NCBI GenBank assembly: GCA_037903355.1
Contig: JBAJFE010000026.1
Location: 5,766,001 to 5,830,000 of the forward strand
Length of the DNA: 64,000 nucleotides
Source: Trichuris trichiura
Lineage: Eukaryota; Nematoda; Enoplea; Trichinellida; Trichuridae
Direction of reading: 5' to 3'
In this document: one piece after another, positions 36,379 to 54,429 of the stretch
Layout: each line of letters begins with the position of its first letter
Numbering within the stretch: position 1 is the first letter of the stretch
The notes under the pieces: model-generated
The model's database searches: none
Told to the model about the DNA's origin: nothing
What the model saw: the letters and a program-made list of their open reading frames with translations, nothing else
Program-made: the position numbers and the translations under genes

Positions 36379-39010
36379 ATGTGCCCCATGAGGAACCCCG
36401 AACGCAGTTCCTGTCACAGTGCTGCGTACGATGCTGGCGGTGGTGAATCAGTTGCCCTGTCAACACGCGGACGCTCTGGAAAACGTAAAGCGGACCAGCA
36501 GGGCAGTGCAGTGAATCGAAAGAACAGAGCGTGAGAAAACGTGACAGAATTGAATGTAAGTCTTTGTTGTCTGCATTTTAGACAAGGAGTAGTGTCAAAG
36601 TTGTCAACTGCCATTGAATATCCCTTCAATAAGGATGGGTATCGCTATTTCTTAGCTGAATGTGACCCCAATGCACCAAACAGGTAAGTGCTAGATCTCT
36701 ATTGTTCCACAATCTTCTGTTTCTCAAAGGCACTTATTGGATGAAAGTGTTGAGCATGCGGGAAAACCTATTCCTAGTCAGTCTTACCGGATAGTTCGGC
36801 CTTCCTCAATCACCATGTCTGCAAATGATCGCGGTGAGACCTTTTTGTTTCAAAAATTTAAGCAGCAGTTGAACACTTGTCCTGCTTCTCAAAGTTTGTC
36901 TACACTTTTAAATGTTTATTGGAATACGCTTTCATTTTTACTAAGTTAGTTCTTTTTGATATTACATGGCTATTGTATGGCAACTGTGAACGCTAATTAT
37001 CTTGAAAGCATTTGTTCTTGTCAGTTTGTTCAGAGAGGTACAGAACATGGCGGAGTACATAGCTTAAACGTTACGACTTCTTATGGCCGTTCAGCGCTTT
37101 AGCTTTTCTTATCTTAATTTTATTTGCATACAAGACGGTAGTAGGTTTCATCAAGTTTAATACGAAACAAAGAGATTTCAATTACTTGTTTGGGAAGGCG
37201 ACCTGCCGTATCCGCAGGATATACGTTCCAACCTTCAGCGCGAATACTGGGAACACTGGATAACACCGAACACACTTAGTGCCCAATACGTAACACGAAT
37301 TGGTGTGCATACGTTATGGGTTGCTGGAAGAGTAATTGTTGTTTTTGTTATTTTAAACTTTGTTGCCTATTTTCAAATATTTTATTAACTATATTTATGT
37401 AGTACGCCTTTCAGAGTTTGAAATGACCTTTACTGGTTTATGCTGGACGTGAAGAAGCAAATTCAACTGATTTTTTTGTAAAACTAGTGCGGCGGAAACT
37501 ACGAGCTAAATCGTGTAGGCATTTGCTCGGGGGAGTCTGCAAATACGCACGGCTATCTTCACTATCCTGAAATTTCAATTCAAATTTATTTAGCTTTTAT
37601 TTTTCTTTTCCGTATTAAGTTCCATGTTTTATTCTGCTTGGGGAACAGAGCTGAACTGAGCTGTTGTTCACTATTCACATTGCACTTGCACATGCTTTTC
37701 AGCACTTTGGCCTTTGCTTCTGGTTTATTACGAGTACATAATGTTCTATTTCAGCTCCGCAGATAAAGTTAAGCAACGAAGGATTAACCGCAACTGGCGA
37801 TAAAGGTTACTGCGTTGTCAGAGGAACCCATGACGTGGTTCGGGGCACTTGGTTTTACGAGGTGAAAGTTGATAGCCAACCAAAAGACTCTCATGCTAGA
37901 ATAGGGTGGTCGCAAAGCTTAGGTAATACCAGGCTTGTATTCTGCTGTACCGTTAATGATATTTTGCGGAAGGTGTGTTGCAAGGTCCTGTTGGATACGA
38001 CGTATTTTCTTATTCAATGCGAAGTCTCCATGGAACACGCTTTCACAAGAGTGTCGGCAAACATTATGGGTCGCCGTATTCAGAAGGTGATATACTTGGC
38101 GTCCTTATACATTTACCTGAGTCTGTTGGCTCGCCCCCGCATCTGCCTTCCTCGGGCAAGAACTTGGTATAGGAATTTTTGAGCTGCGCAGGAATGTAGA
38201 GTTGGTTTATTTTTTCCAGCCTTTAATAAAGTTCAAAAGCTGCTGTTACTTCGAAGAAAAGGACGATCCTGTTCGTACGCAGAAGACACAGAAACCCCTG
38301 AAAGGAAGCAAAGTATTATATTGAAATCCAAACAGATAAAAATAACACATAATTTCAGATTGTGTATTATATTAATGGAGTCAGTCAAGGTATAGCGTTT
38401 TCCGATATATACGATGCCAGGTATTTTCCGGCTGTTTCCTTATACAAGAACATGACCATAACAGTAAATTTTGGGCCCAAGTTTGTGTATCCTCCTGAGG
38501 ACATGCTCTTTTCTCCTGTAAGTATTGCGCAACGTATTCTGACCTAAACTGTTTTGTTTGTCTTTGAGATGAGCGATCGAGTGGAAGCTATCAATATTGA
38601 ACAGTGCCTATCTGACATTCTATATTTCGTTTGTGGTCAAGAGAATTCTAGCAAACATTATTCACTTCCATCCTAGCTTTTACTCTTCATATAGCTATGC
38701 AATGCAGTCCTGCGAATGCATTGTGGATTGCACCCTTGATTGGGCGCTCTGCCACGCAATATTTGCATAGAGGTTCAAGCGCAACATGAAAGGTAGGTAA
38801 AATTTATGAAAACTGTCAAACGTGATGGAAATTTGCTCGTATTAATAGGTGAAACTTTTGGACCGCCAAGCATCCTGGGACTCTATTGTGTCGATCAGCC
38901 AGGAAGCACAAAAATTTAAATGTTGTTTAGGCAAATGCAGGTCATTTTCCATATCCGCGGCTTTTTCTTCCGAAAACTTTCCACTGGTAGGAGTGAAAGC
39001 CATTTATTAG
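36379..39010 (+). CDS. ASH2L: ASH2L-like COMPASS/MLL complex subunit (SPRY protein)
   Basis: Orthologue of ASH2L (ASH-2), the core subunit that with WDR5, RBBP5 and DPY30 stimulates histone H3K4 methyltransferases in the nucleus. Visible exons: about 36379-36530, 36582-36683, 36730-36833, 37755-37922, 37973-38166, 38220-38312, 38359-38517 and probably 38849-39010; phases all close. Landmarks: a basic linker (RGRSGKRKADQQG), EYPFNKDGYRYFLAE, HAGKPIPSQSYR, APQIKLSNEGLTATGDKGY, the SPRY core GTWFYEVKVD...ARIGWSQSLG, VGYDVFSYSMRS, KHYGSPYSEGDILGVLI, KFKSCCYFEEKD, YYINGVSQGIAF and FPAVSLYKNMTITVNFGP. Introns are 46-53 bp except a 0.9-kb one (36834-37754) and the last (331 bp). The PHD/winged-helix N-terminal half of vertebrate ASH2L is not found upstream, and the last exon diverges from the usual C-terminus. 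Confidence 0.9.
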
Positions 39011-39431
39011 GTCATTATCTACTGCCGTATACATCAGTTAATTTGTGTGTAAGTAATCCTCGTATGATGCGTTTTTCACTCGCACGCGCTTTTACCAGCT
39101 GGAAATCATGGGTGTATGGCAGTCTCTCTATGTTTTCATTTACCGAAAGCGAACACAAGCCGCGCGTTGATCTTGTTCGCATTCTTCGCTCGTGCGCAAG
39201 CGAAGCACTGTTTCTACTGTGACAAAAGGTTTATGATTATGTCAGAAGCTATAACCTCGGACTAGGCATTAACAGCATCGTATAAGTTTGTAATGGAAGT
39301 ATTGAAACAATGCATGCATTGTGTTTTACTTAAATTTATCCCAGATCTGATCTGCAATTTAAAAGACTTTGTGCCTTCTCGAGTATGCGAAATTATTGAA
39401 ACCCGCGTTCAGCTGAGTAAGCTTTGAAAAC

Positions 39432-39682
39432 ATGAAATATGTAGATGTTAAAGGCATTCTGAACTGTCAACAAGATAGGCTGACCTTTGACGAGCTGCAG
39501 GGAAAACAGATGATGACGAAACCCAGGAAACTCCACTGGGACAATTGACTACCGTTGAGCTATTAGATGTTCTGAAAACTATTGGACGCCGGTTACAATG
39601 GTTCAAAGGCAATTGTGGTAATGCAGTACAAATCGGAATAGCCATAAGAGATAGCAAAGCTAACTTGGGGCCATATAAATAG
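39432..39682 (+). CDS. Small ORF of about 82 codons, one-base frame break
   Basis: An ATG at 39432 opens a frame (MKYVDVKGILNCQQDRLTFD...) that, after the sequence GCAGGGAAAACAG near 39500, is better continued in another frame reading TPLGQLTTVELLDVLKTIG and on to a TAG at 39680. Alternatively 39501-39682 is a terminal exon with a CTGCAG acceptor. No family is recognised. Confidence 0.3.
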
Positions 39683-41023
39683 CTGCTGTACGAAAGGAAG
39701 TCGTGTGCGAAACAAAAGAAGTTCGAATTCTATTTTACTGTGATAAAGAAACATTGAAAGGACGACGAAACACCAAGTCTATTAGGTTCTCAGTTCGCTT
39801 GTAACTAAGGATAGGGAAATTAAAAAAGTGAGCTCATTGAACCTCCGTTCTTTTCTAGATACTAGGTCATTTATCTTAGAACTGAGAGGACTTTTTTCCG
39901 TAAGCTGAAGACGAAAGCATTCCGCACCTGAAAGCCACTTTGAACTTTATTCTCTGTGAAGAGTTCTGTCATAAAAGTTAGGCTGTAAACTTTGAAAGCC
40001 GATTACACGCATAATTATCTGCATCGGTTTGTCGGTTGTTTCAGTAAACGTAGCCAGAGTAAAAAATGTCCAAAGGGGCAAGTTGAAAAGTAGTACGCGC
40101 TTTTCTCAAGATTGATTTTCCTTGGGTACAGCTAAGGTAAAATGCAGCTCGTGACATCAGAAAGGTTCAAATTCATAAGGGTTAGTCGAGAAGTCCCAAG
40201 TTGAAAGCGGCCTGATACGTGCACTGAACGTGTGCAGACCTGTTTTCCCTCATTATTGCTTGGGCAGGAAAATGCAGTAATAGAACATGTAACATATAAT
40301 TAAAAATATTTCCATAGAATTAGATATCATAAATAATGCGAAGGAGTTCCTTGAAAGCTTCGCAATATTAATAAAAACTTTGAACGGATTGCCTTTCCGT
40401 ACATCAATGTTGTTATGACAAATGTAATTATAACGACACTGGCGCGTATGAAAGCGTGGGATGTTTATTTTTACTATGCATTGTTCTGGTCGTCTTCACT
40501 TCTTGCGAACGTCTTGATTAGTAAGCCTAACTTCTAAAGTCTTAATTAGGGTTTTTTTTAGATGAAGAACCAGCAACCTAGACTCAGTTTTAAAAGGTTT
40601 TCGAAGTTAAGAACTATACAGAGATTCAGAATTTGAATGACCGTAATCGATAATGTTCTGTTGAGCGGTTGCTAAATTTTTATGCCGACAGAAAATAATC
40701 AGGTTTTGAAAGCTTCATTGTCGATAAAAACAAGCGCACTGCTTTTACCTTTCCGTTAGTAACTACTGTACGCCTCTCTTTAAGTGGAGATTCTGTTTTT
40801 CTTCTAGAAACCGTGTTCTGCCATTAACAACGACCTGCTAGTATAAATTAAACGTTAAAACATTACAGGATGAAATAAATGGCTATTCCTGCGTGATCAA
40901 ACATCTTTCACGTATCTTCCAGCAGATGAATGATCACAACTCTTTTAGAGCTTATAGCTAAATCAGTTCAGCACGTAGAACCTGAGGGTATTCTGCCTGT
41001 TGAAAAATCACAGGAGTTTAGTA
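39683..41023. other. Intergenic, no gene recognised
   Basis: Nothing supportable between the small open frame and the second Tigger copy. Confidence 0.4.
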
Positions 41024-41257
41024 CAATGGGTCTTCGTTATCCTCGGTTTCTATACAACGCGGTTTGTCCGGCGTGAAATAGTGATGTCATCTTTTACACG
41101 CCAGTATACGAGGTAAAGCCTAGAATAGTCAGTGAATGCGAGGACTTAGATGCCATCGATGAGGTGGTCATGGGCATAGTGAATATTGCCAAGGAGTTGG
41201 GAGGTGAGGGTTTCTCCTACATGGTAGAAGACTATATCAGGGAGCACATAGAAGATT

Positions 41258-41533
41258 TTGAAAACGTGGTGTCTTGGTACGGGACCATATATTTTCATAA
41301 TGAAAAAACTTTATTACGGATCGGTTCCCGTTTATGTATATAAAAAGATACTTCGGAGCTTTCAGGTCATTCGAGACCCGTCATCAGCGGACTAAAGTTG
41401 TAAATATATTATTGTTGATATTTACAACTTTAGACCGCTGATGACGGGTCTCGAATGACCCGAAAGCTCCGAAGTATCTTTTTATATACATAAACGGGAA
41501 CCAATCCGTAATAAAGTTTTTTCATTATGAAAA
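41258..41533. mobile_element. Palindromic hammerhead-bearing element, copy B
   Basis: Inverted repeat with arms of about 115 bp meeting around 41395-41425. Flanked by a 13-bp direct repeat CACATAGAAGATT at 41245-41257 and 41534-41546; the uninterrupted sequence is present in Tigger copy 1, which proves the duplication. Here the extra tail of about 40 bp (TTGAAAACGTGGTGTCTTGG...) lies on the left end, inverted relative to copy C. Confidence 0.85.
41438..41465 (+). ncRNA. Hammerhead ribozyme core, copy B (right arm)
   Basis: CTGATGA, stem II CGGGTC/GACCCG with a TCGAAT loop, then GAAA: an exact match to the hammerhead consensus. The minus strand carries a second core at 41387-41360 with one G-U wobble in stem II. 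No cleavage triplet was located within one arm. Confidence 0.68.
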
Positions 41534-42438
41534 CACATAGAAGATTGTGCAAAACCGTTCACCTAAGAGGAACTCGAGGAACTGATACAATCACCGACAG
41601 GCAGTGATGACGACGTTATAGAAGATACAGATACAGAAGCTTAAACATCCTCGGATTGGACGCTGCAGAAGCTTGCCAGTATTTTCCGGCAAGCGCAGGT
41701 CGTAAAGGATATGATTATTGAATATGATCCATCTATGGACCGTGACATCATGGTTACATGAGGAACAACGGCCTCGTTGAAGCCGCTACAAGATTTATTC
41801 GATGAAGCGAAGAAAAGGGAGAGACAGTTCCCTATAACAATGTTTTAAATAAAGCTCCAGCAGCTGCGGAGCCTAACATTTTAAAGCGAGAAGTTTCGCT
41901 ACCACAAGTTCAAGAAACTCAAGACTGGCCAGTCTCCAGGAGATTTGGGCCCGCCTACAGAAAGTGGGTAAATTGGTTCCTGATGCGCCAAACGTTTCGC
42001 TCTGTGTGGATGTGTTCTGTGTGATGTTCAGTATTTTTGTTTAAGTGCGCCTATGTATTTTATATTTCCCCTGCTCTGTACCCATTCCGCGCACCAGTAC
42101 ATCGCTTAGCTCATTATAGCAAGGTGATTCCCACTAGTTTAGAGAAAGTGAATCTTACTTTCATCCTTTCTTGCATCTTACGGCCTAGACTCTGATGGCT
42201 AACCCCATTGGACAAGCGCAGTTTCATTGAGGTCAATATCTCGTAGCTAGATTCTGTAGTACCAAGCTTCGAAGGATTACTAGGTATGATAACCGTTCCG
42301 GAAGGAATTCAAGAGGGGGACGAGATAGTACGGCTAGAGTATAAGCTATCTAGCCTTTTTCATAGGGTATCCTATATAACGCGGTAAAAAGTTGAAAATG
42401 TTGGACGAATTAACCGCCGGTAACGAGGGCCGACTGTA

Positions 42439-43734
42439 TATTCATTTGACCTTGCCAAACTGCGAACGAGAAGAGAAGTGTTTCTGCTCTTCTTTGGCTT
42501 TGAATAGTTTGTTGTGAATTAGGAAACTACCGATGCTGCCTTCTGCCATTTTGAGAAGGTACCAGTGTGTTTTACAATTTGTTGTGACAATGTGTTAAAG
42601 GACGAAATGGCAAACTCCTTTAGCGCAACAGTTAAAATGGAGCTTCGAGCGTTATTGTTAATATCCAAAAATGCAAATTTTTTTTATTGTAGGACGCGCT
42701 TTTATGCCTGTTAACAGTAGATTAGTTTCACGAAGCTTTCAGAAATAACGCTATCCTTGTTCAGCTTATCAAGAGATGGAACCATATTGCATGAATGATT
42801 TTGAAAAGTGCATATGGTTAAACGTTTTGACAATAGTGCTATAAAAAATAATCAAAACTTAAGCAGCCGTTTTGCCTGTGATGCACGTGCTTTGATTAGA
42901 ATGTCACGAAACGCAGTCGGTAGTTGCAATTATGCATGTTGAAGTTATTATGGCACCTTTCGAAAGAGCAGTGACTTCGTTGGCGTTTATCTCTTCGTAA
43001 TGGGCAATGGAATGCGCAATTTTTCTGTACACCATTCTGCCTCGATTGTCCTTGCATGAATCACTGCAGAGCAATTAAATAACAATGGCCTTTTTTGTTG
43101 ACAACATGGGTGCATAATAACAAAGATGTCTCCTCCGGTAATGAGTTACAAAGTGAGACGAACAGGCCCCATAAAAGGCAAATGTATGTTGAACTGCGTC
43201 TAAATATTTCAAAGCAGGTTTTATTTCTCTGCCTGCGACAACAGACTGGCTGGTTTCAATGGTATAATACTACGCTGGAGCTTACTTTCATAGGTAAAAC
43301 GATTCAGCTACGGTAATGCCAACTACTCTCATTTTGTGGTCCATTCGTCTGTTAGAAACATGCCAAACGCTGTGGTATTTGAGTATGTCATAAGTTTCTT
43401 TCGGATATAAAGATCAACGAACATGGCTTCGTTTCTCGCTACTGCAAATCGCTTTTCTTCTCCCATTGAAACCAGCTGAAAATAATATGTAACAGCGTTT
43501 ACAGGGCACTAGTAATCAACAGTTTGAATATCATACCAATGGAGTCGGGCTGTTTGTAACGTACGTTTGATGGTAGTAAAATAAAGTGTTGGTGTTTAGC
43601 GTTACCTAGAAGGTTATTCATGGCGGAACAGATAAGTTGATAGCAGTGATGGCAGCTTGAAAATAAAAGTTATTCGCATATGTAATGGAATGCCAGAAGT
43701 TCATACTTTTTTTCCATATTGGATTGAGCCATTC
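42439..43734. other. Intergenic, no gene recognised
   Basis: Only short open frames downstream of the Wnt gene stop. Confidence 0.4.
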
Positions 43735-48953
<5,219 letters not shown>

Positions 48954-51900
48954 AGTCTATCATATATCTGCAGTTTGAAATTCTACTGATCCTTGTCCCT
49001 ATTGCTGCTTGCTTACTATTCCCTACCGTTAGCGAAGTGCTCTTGCGAGATTTGCCAGTCTGATAGCTTAAGTAAATATAGCAATAAAGGAAAGGTCACT
49101 AATGTAAGAGCAATCTTGCTCCGTGAAACGATAGCTAATCTCTCTCAGCGGCATCAAAGTCAGAATAGTTTATCAGTTGTTTCTCATTTTGCTTTGCTTC
49201 AGATCGGAAAAGCCTTAACGAGACGGGCGGCAAGAAGACTGTTACTGCGAAATACGAAACCTTTCCGCAGTGACCTTATATTCATCATTGAGATGCAATG
49301 GGCCGTAAAATTGGAGAACCATTTTCCTGCGCAGTGGCTCTTTGCCTTTTCGACGACCGGAAATGATGCACAGGAAGGTAATTCTTTGAGGTAGGTGCTT
49401 TGACAAAGCAGTCCCACGAATTGAGATAATGTACTTCATTTTTTGCCTATATTTTTTTATCACTGTCCGTGTGTGGCTACAAGTAATTTTCCAGACACGA
49501 AAAGGCATGCGGTTTCAAGCAGTTTCCTTTTTGCTGCTGGTAGTGATATGCCTGTTATATCTCAAGAGACATAAATGGTTACCAATTAATAACATATGCA
49601 AATTTCGTTCTGGAGACAAGTTGGAATGATAGAAAACGTAATCAATAACCATTGGATAGGCTTGGCGCTTGCGCTGATCAGGCGGGATGTTCTGGAAACT
49701 TTTAGTTCGGGAACATTGTTTGGGGATAGCAGTTGACAGTATTTTTTCCCCAAGGACTTAAGAAGTAAAAGACCGCCCCATACATTGTGCATGAGCACAT
49801 TGAGGTAAGATAAAGCCGCGTTGATTACTTTCCATTTTGCATACATTATCCATAAGGCTATTTCATAAATTATAGAGCGTGAAAAATTATTCTGACTCCG
49901 TTAAGCTGCACACCGGTAACGCAGGATTCTGCTTTTCGATTTCTAGGTATTTTCAGGGAAAAAGGGTGAAGATTACTGCAGAATTAAAATCGCACGCGTT
50001 AAATGTATGCAAAGCAGTTAAGTGGATTTTAAAACTGTGAGCTTCTGTCGAATTTATGTGGTTAGAATTATCTTCCGCAAAACTCACATCGCACACGTAT
50101 ACTGTTTGGACTACGCGTAAATCTGAAATGGGTTGCTCGTATCTTGATAGCTGCTGTCTCTAGAAGCCTATCCCGTTTAAATTTACTTTTCTTGAAAGCA
50201 CAAGTCAGTAATATACAACCATACTATCATGTACGGAGATAGTCGTTGAATTCTGGACGCTGAATTCATGGGACCGAAAGATTGATTGAATCATCGAAGG
50301 AGCTCATTCTTGTGAGGTGATTCATTCTGATTTATTCATTTATGACATTTGTACAAGTAGGTCATGTGAATAATAAACCAATTTCTGGAAGAATCATGTA
50401 TGAAGAGGAGCTCAGAGATGAGATAAATCAATTATGCTGTTTAAGAATGAAGAAATGGGCATCGGAAAAATAATCTAAACGTTAAGAATAGAAAAATATG
50501 CATAAATCCAAAGGGCTAACTTTGGACCATTACTGCAAAATCTGCAGAGAATATTTAGTAAATTATCTGACTACAAAGAAGGTGAGAATCGGAGGCTTAC
50601 CAAGTGGAAAATAGAAATGGCAGAGCGATGATCACATTTCTAGGGTTAGCATGACTAGCTATTATCATTGTACATCTGATATAGCAGCAACGAATAGGAA
50701 GCGTATTAGAAGCAACTAGATGGCCCGTTGAAGGTTTGAAATGAGCAGCATCTGAAAGGGATCATTTTGTGGTGCAAAGCGAGACAGTTTAATGGCCTTA
50801 TTCCCTGCACTGCTAATGGAGAACTAGAAGATGGGAAGGCAATAAAGCGAAGAAAATTATACAGTGCCGGTTAACCAAATGGGCGACAACCATTGGAAAT
50901 TCCTGTGAGTCAATTTTCTAGTGAACATATGAAGAACAGGACGACAATGCAATTGTCTCGACTTGATACGGTTCGGAACTGGTATCGGTAAATAGCGGAG
51001 CATGTAACAATCGTCTTGGTCGGCGGTCACGGGAAAAATTTGGTCAACAACCCTGAACTACAAAGTGGATGATTAACCGTCAAAGGTAGTCTTACCAATG
51101 CACAATTGGTTTCGAGTAAAAATAACTGACAATGAGAATATTACAGCAGCAAGGAGAACGGTAAGACGGTAGGCCGCCAACTCGCTGCCGTCGTGCTTAC
51201 CCAATTACACTGACAATGGCTCCTATCTGGCTGACTGCTCAAACAGCCTTATTTGTTCCGCTACGGTAAGCTTTATTACTTTACTGAGACCACCCGTATG
51301 ACAATTACCAGTGATGTCTCGAAGGCAAAGCACTATAAATCAAGAAATTAACCATTTTGATCACACAACTGCGCTGCATATCGTTCATGAGCACCGTGCG
51401 AACCTTGTTTCACCGTTTATTTCATAAGCGGGAAAGTAGGCAAGGAACTCTAGACATAATAGCCCAGACAGCTATTCTCGAATCGCAGTGGTCTGACTAT
51501 CATTCTGTCAATTACTCTGCGTCTTAAACCTGTCTCTTTGCCATGTTTAGCATGTACAACATATAAAGTTGCAAATATATATAGCACTACCACCAATGGG
51601 GTATATGTTTGTCCCTTTGACATAAGGCACCGTTATTAATATATAAAAATTATGCCGATTTACAAGCAATGGGGTCCAGTTGCCAGGCAGAGATTTTTGC
51701 ACTACGAAAAAATAACTAACAAGGTCTGTCAAGCACTTTAAACCTGCAGAGTAGTAGAACCTTTTCTCAATAATGCTATCGGCTTGCCTATGGAATTTTT
51801 TTATTTTTAACGCATTCATACTGTTTTGTACAGGGCGCACTGTTTTATTGAAATATACGAAAAATACTATGACGTGGGACAACAACAGCTCCTGTAGCAG

Positions 51901-52636
51901 ATTGTGATTGTGATTCATGCTGACGGCGGGGTCTGTCGTTAACCTGCTTCGTAGTAGCTTTTGTGTACCTCAATAAAATGCTGTATTCCGTATAGGACAA
52001 CATGCATGCCTTATAGATTACAAATCATTCCGAGAAAGTTCGTTTGACCAACGTTTTCCGTCTGCTTAACGCACAATGATTACTCAGTTATAAATGAACA
52101 GACTTTATAGCAACCCTGGCTTTGCATCAATTGCGTGCGCAAAATTGAAAGAACTAAAAAGTGTAGCAATTTATTTATTCAGGAACATTTCATATTGCCG
52201 CATAGGGCTACAAGGCATCAGGAGGTAAAACATGTCAGCAAAGAGCTTCTCTTAATCTGTGTAACAAAACAGTTGATTGAATGCCCATTGATCTTTTTTA
52301 TTATTTAACCAAGTCGCGTTTGTGCGGGAGAATCGCATACTACCTTGTTCTGCCTAATATGGAATACTCGCACAAACTATGTAAACTGTAGTCAGACTTT
52401 ATTGCTTTAAATGGAAGTGTAAACTACGTATCTTGCTGAACAGGTATGACAAATTTGCTTTTGGCGCTTTACCATAAAACTTTTTTACTTCTTTATTATG
52501 GCTCCTTACTAGGCATAGTGTCAGTTCGGTACTTTAGAAGTACGAAAATCGCGGTAGACAATGCGCGCTGCTGTTTTACGGCTGTGGCGTCCAGCGTTTA
52601 TACAGCTTTCTTGCCTTACCGAGGTGGTAATATTTA
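48954..52636. other. No gene recognised
   Basis: Upstream of the Wnt gene to the mariner element. Open frames at 48993-49394 (plus, no ATG at its start) and 51547-51918 (minus) have no recognisable features or splice structure. Around 50.3-51.3 kb short translated stretches look like decayed coding sequence, but I cannot name a source. Confidence 0.35.
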
Positions 52637-53832
52637 TTAGGTGTCGACAAAAGTTCCTTCGGATAAGCTGGCGTTCACGCGATCTCGACAGCCGCGCAAG
52701 TTCTTCAGTTTTCATTGTGTGAGCGTGACTCAGCTAAAATTCTGCTTCATGCAAAAAAAATTAGTCGCTTTCTTTCAATCAGTCGTCATTTCATTGTCCT
52801 TTTGTTATGAGACCCGGCAGGGAACATTTTAGACATTTCCTGTATCGTCATTTTAAACGATGGAAGGCAGCAACACAAACCATAAGGTCTTTGCGAGAAA
52901 CATATGATGATACGGTGATTTCAGAAACGGGGTTTGCGAACTGGCATAGGCGCCTTCGCATTGAGAGCTTCCATGTAGGCGATCGACCGATATCAGGTTA
53001 CCCTTCAAAACAGAGGGTGGAAATTAACGGGGTTTGCTCAGTCAAGACACAGCTACGACACCGCAGTAGCTCGCAGAAGTACTTGCCGTTTTTATCCTCT
53101 CTGCAATCACAGGTCTTCATCTCTAGTCGCAGGATAGGATACAGGAATGCGGGAAATGGGTACCACAGCCGTTGCCAGAATATGCGGAGAAAGAACAACC
53201 TAAGGACGCGCGAAGACCTGTCGACTTAACAAGGACTTAGTGATGAAAAATAGGTCCTCTACGACAACTTAGAAAGAAATAATTATCGGGCGTACCAAAT
53301 CACTGGTCTGATCCATCGATAGCACGGTAAACAAACATGACGGAAACTGCCACTGTGCGTGTAGTGGGTCCAAGACGATATAATCCACCATCAGCTGCTG
53401 TAACCAGGTCAGGCCATTACTGCAGACGTCTACTCTTCACAGTTTATGAAAGCGGAAAAGTATGCGCTTCACTAGTAGGATGTTTCCGTGTTGAACGTCA
53501 CCTTTCCCCAGCTTCACTGGATAGGGTTACCGTTCGTCGTAGACTCAAGACCTTGCCCCTTCAGATTACTATCCGTTCCGGTTCGTGAAGCACTGTCTGT
53601 CAGGGCAGCGCTTCAACGAATTTGAGGGGTCAAAAAGTCTATGGTTCATTTCTTTGTATCAAAGTTCCTACTGTTCTTCTACTACAATGGAGTTCATTCG
53701 CTACAAGCACACTGAGAGAAGGTCGTAGAATTTAATGAAGTCTACTTTGAAGAAGAAGCATTGTTCTTGCGGATTGACCTAAGATGTATTCGAATTCTAC
53801 AAAAAACTGAAGGAGCTTTTGCTATCACCTAC
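52637..53832 (+). mobile_element. mariner-type transposon, decayed
   Basis: Terminal inverted repeats: TTAGGTGTCGACAAAAGTTC at 52637 and, at the other end, GGAGCTTTTGCTATCACCTA followed by C at 53832, each flanked by TA (52635-52636 and 53833-53834). The length of 1.2 kb and the transposase remnants on the plus strand fit a mariner element. Confidence 0.8.
52807..53826 (+). pseudogene. mariner transposase remnant
   Basis: The N-terminal helix-turn-helix domain is open from an ATG at 52807: FKRWKAATQTIRSLRETY, VISETGFANWHRRLR, then DRPISGYPSK, matching the mariner pattern of an HTH followed by W-x-x-RF and a GRP-like linker. Reading frames break after about 53040. The C-terminal end is recognisable near 53590-53780 (LSGQRFNEFEGVKKSMVHFF, YNGVHSLQAH, VVEFNEVYFEE). 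The catalytic middle is not readable as one frame, so the copy is dead. Confidence 0.75.
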
Positions 53833-53948
53833 TAATTTATGAATCGCAGAAAAACTAGTAGGTTCGATCTTTGACTGCGGTAATTTCCATGCATCACCTA
53901 AAGTAGTTCGCTTTTGACTAAAGTGCTTCATAAGTACGCTATGATGGG

Positions 53949-54194
53949 CTAAGGGACTTCCATATGACGAACTAACCCTTCCAACAAGCGGGCAGCGCCG
54001 TTTGAATTGTAAGCTACCCTTGCAACTGCAGCTGGAAGCGCAAATGCAAACTTGAGAACATTAGCCGGTAAGGATGTAATCCCCTTTTTTAATAAAAAAA
54101 ATTCACATTCTCTGATGGCAAGAAAGGCGCCGTTGACCATTCGAAAACCTGAGCAGACGCCAGCAAATACGATAGGAAGAATGGTAAAGCAATT
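53949..54194 (-). CDS. Small hydrophobic protein candidate
   Basis: A minus-strand open frame of about 80 codons, bounded upstream by a TAA and ending at TAG (53949-53951). Content is protein-like and alternates hydrophobic and small residues (LPIVFAGVCSGFRMVNGAFL, then VLKFAFALPAAVARVAY), suggesting one or two membrane segments. An internal ATG (54140) or an upstream exon could supply the start. Lies between the mariner and palindromic copy C; no family recognised. Confidence 0.35.
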   Translation of the reverse strand, partial: NCFTILPIVFAGVCSGFRMVNGAFLAIRECEFFLLKKGITSLPANVLKFAFALPAAVARVAYNSNGAARLLEGLVRHMEVP

Positions 54195-54429
54195 TTAAGG
54201 ATGCCATGTCCGCTTGTAAGACCATTTTGGACAACAAGTGTACATTTATTTCACCAACCCGTTGTCATCGAACGTCGAGACAGCTCCACAGGTGACTGTG
54301 ATCACTTAGCCGCTCTTCTTTAGCATTTTCTCCATTAGCGTAGAACCACTGTGGGCAGACATGTTACCATAAAATCACACGCCAATTCTGTAGTTATTGC
54401 TCCGCTTAACAAACAACGATCCATGGCGA

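Larger units (their letters stand above)
41024..42436 (+). mobile_element. Deleted Tigger copy with nested palindromic insertion
   Basis: Both ends align to the element at 8.6-11.3 kb: the left end (CAATGGGTCTTCGTTAT...GTATAGAAACCG on the opposite strand) and the right end (...ACGAGGGCCGACTG at 42436), each flanked by TA. Orientation is opposite to copy 1. Most of the transposase is deleted; the remaining C-terminal part reads DAIDEVVMGIVNIAKELGG before the insertion and resumes after it. A palindromic element (41258-41533) is inserted inside. Many substitutions and stops show it is older or faster-decayed than copy 1. Confidence 0.88.

Noticed and set aside
48993..49394. 133-codon plus-strand frame divergent from the Wnt gene with a hydrophobic beginning.
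   Set aside because: It has no ATG at its start, no homology recognised and no splice signals.
51547..51918. 123-codon minus-strand frame considered as a piggyBac or other transposase fragment.
   Set aside because: None of the catalytic or zinc-finger motifs of those families can be seen.
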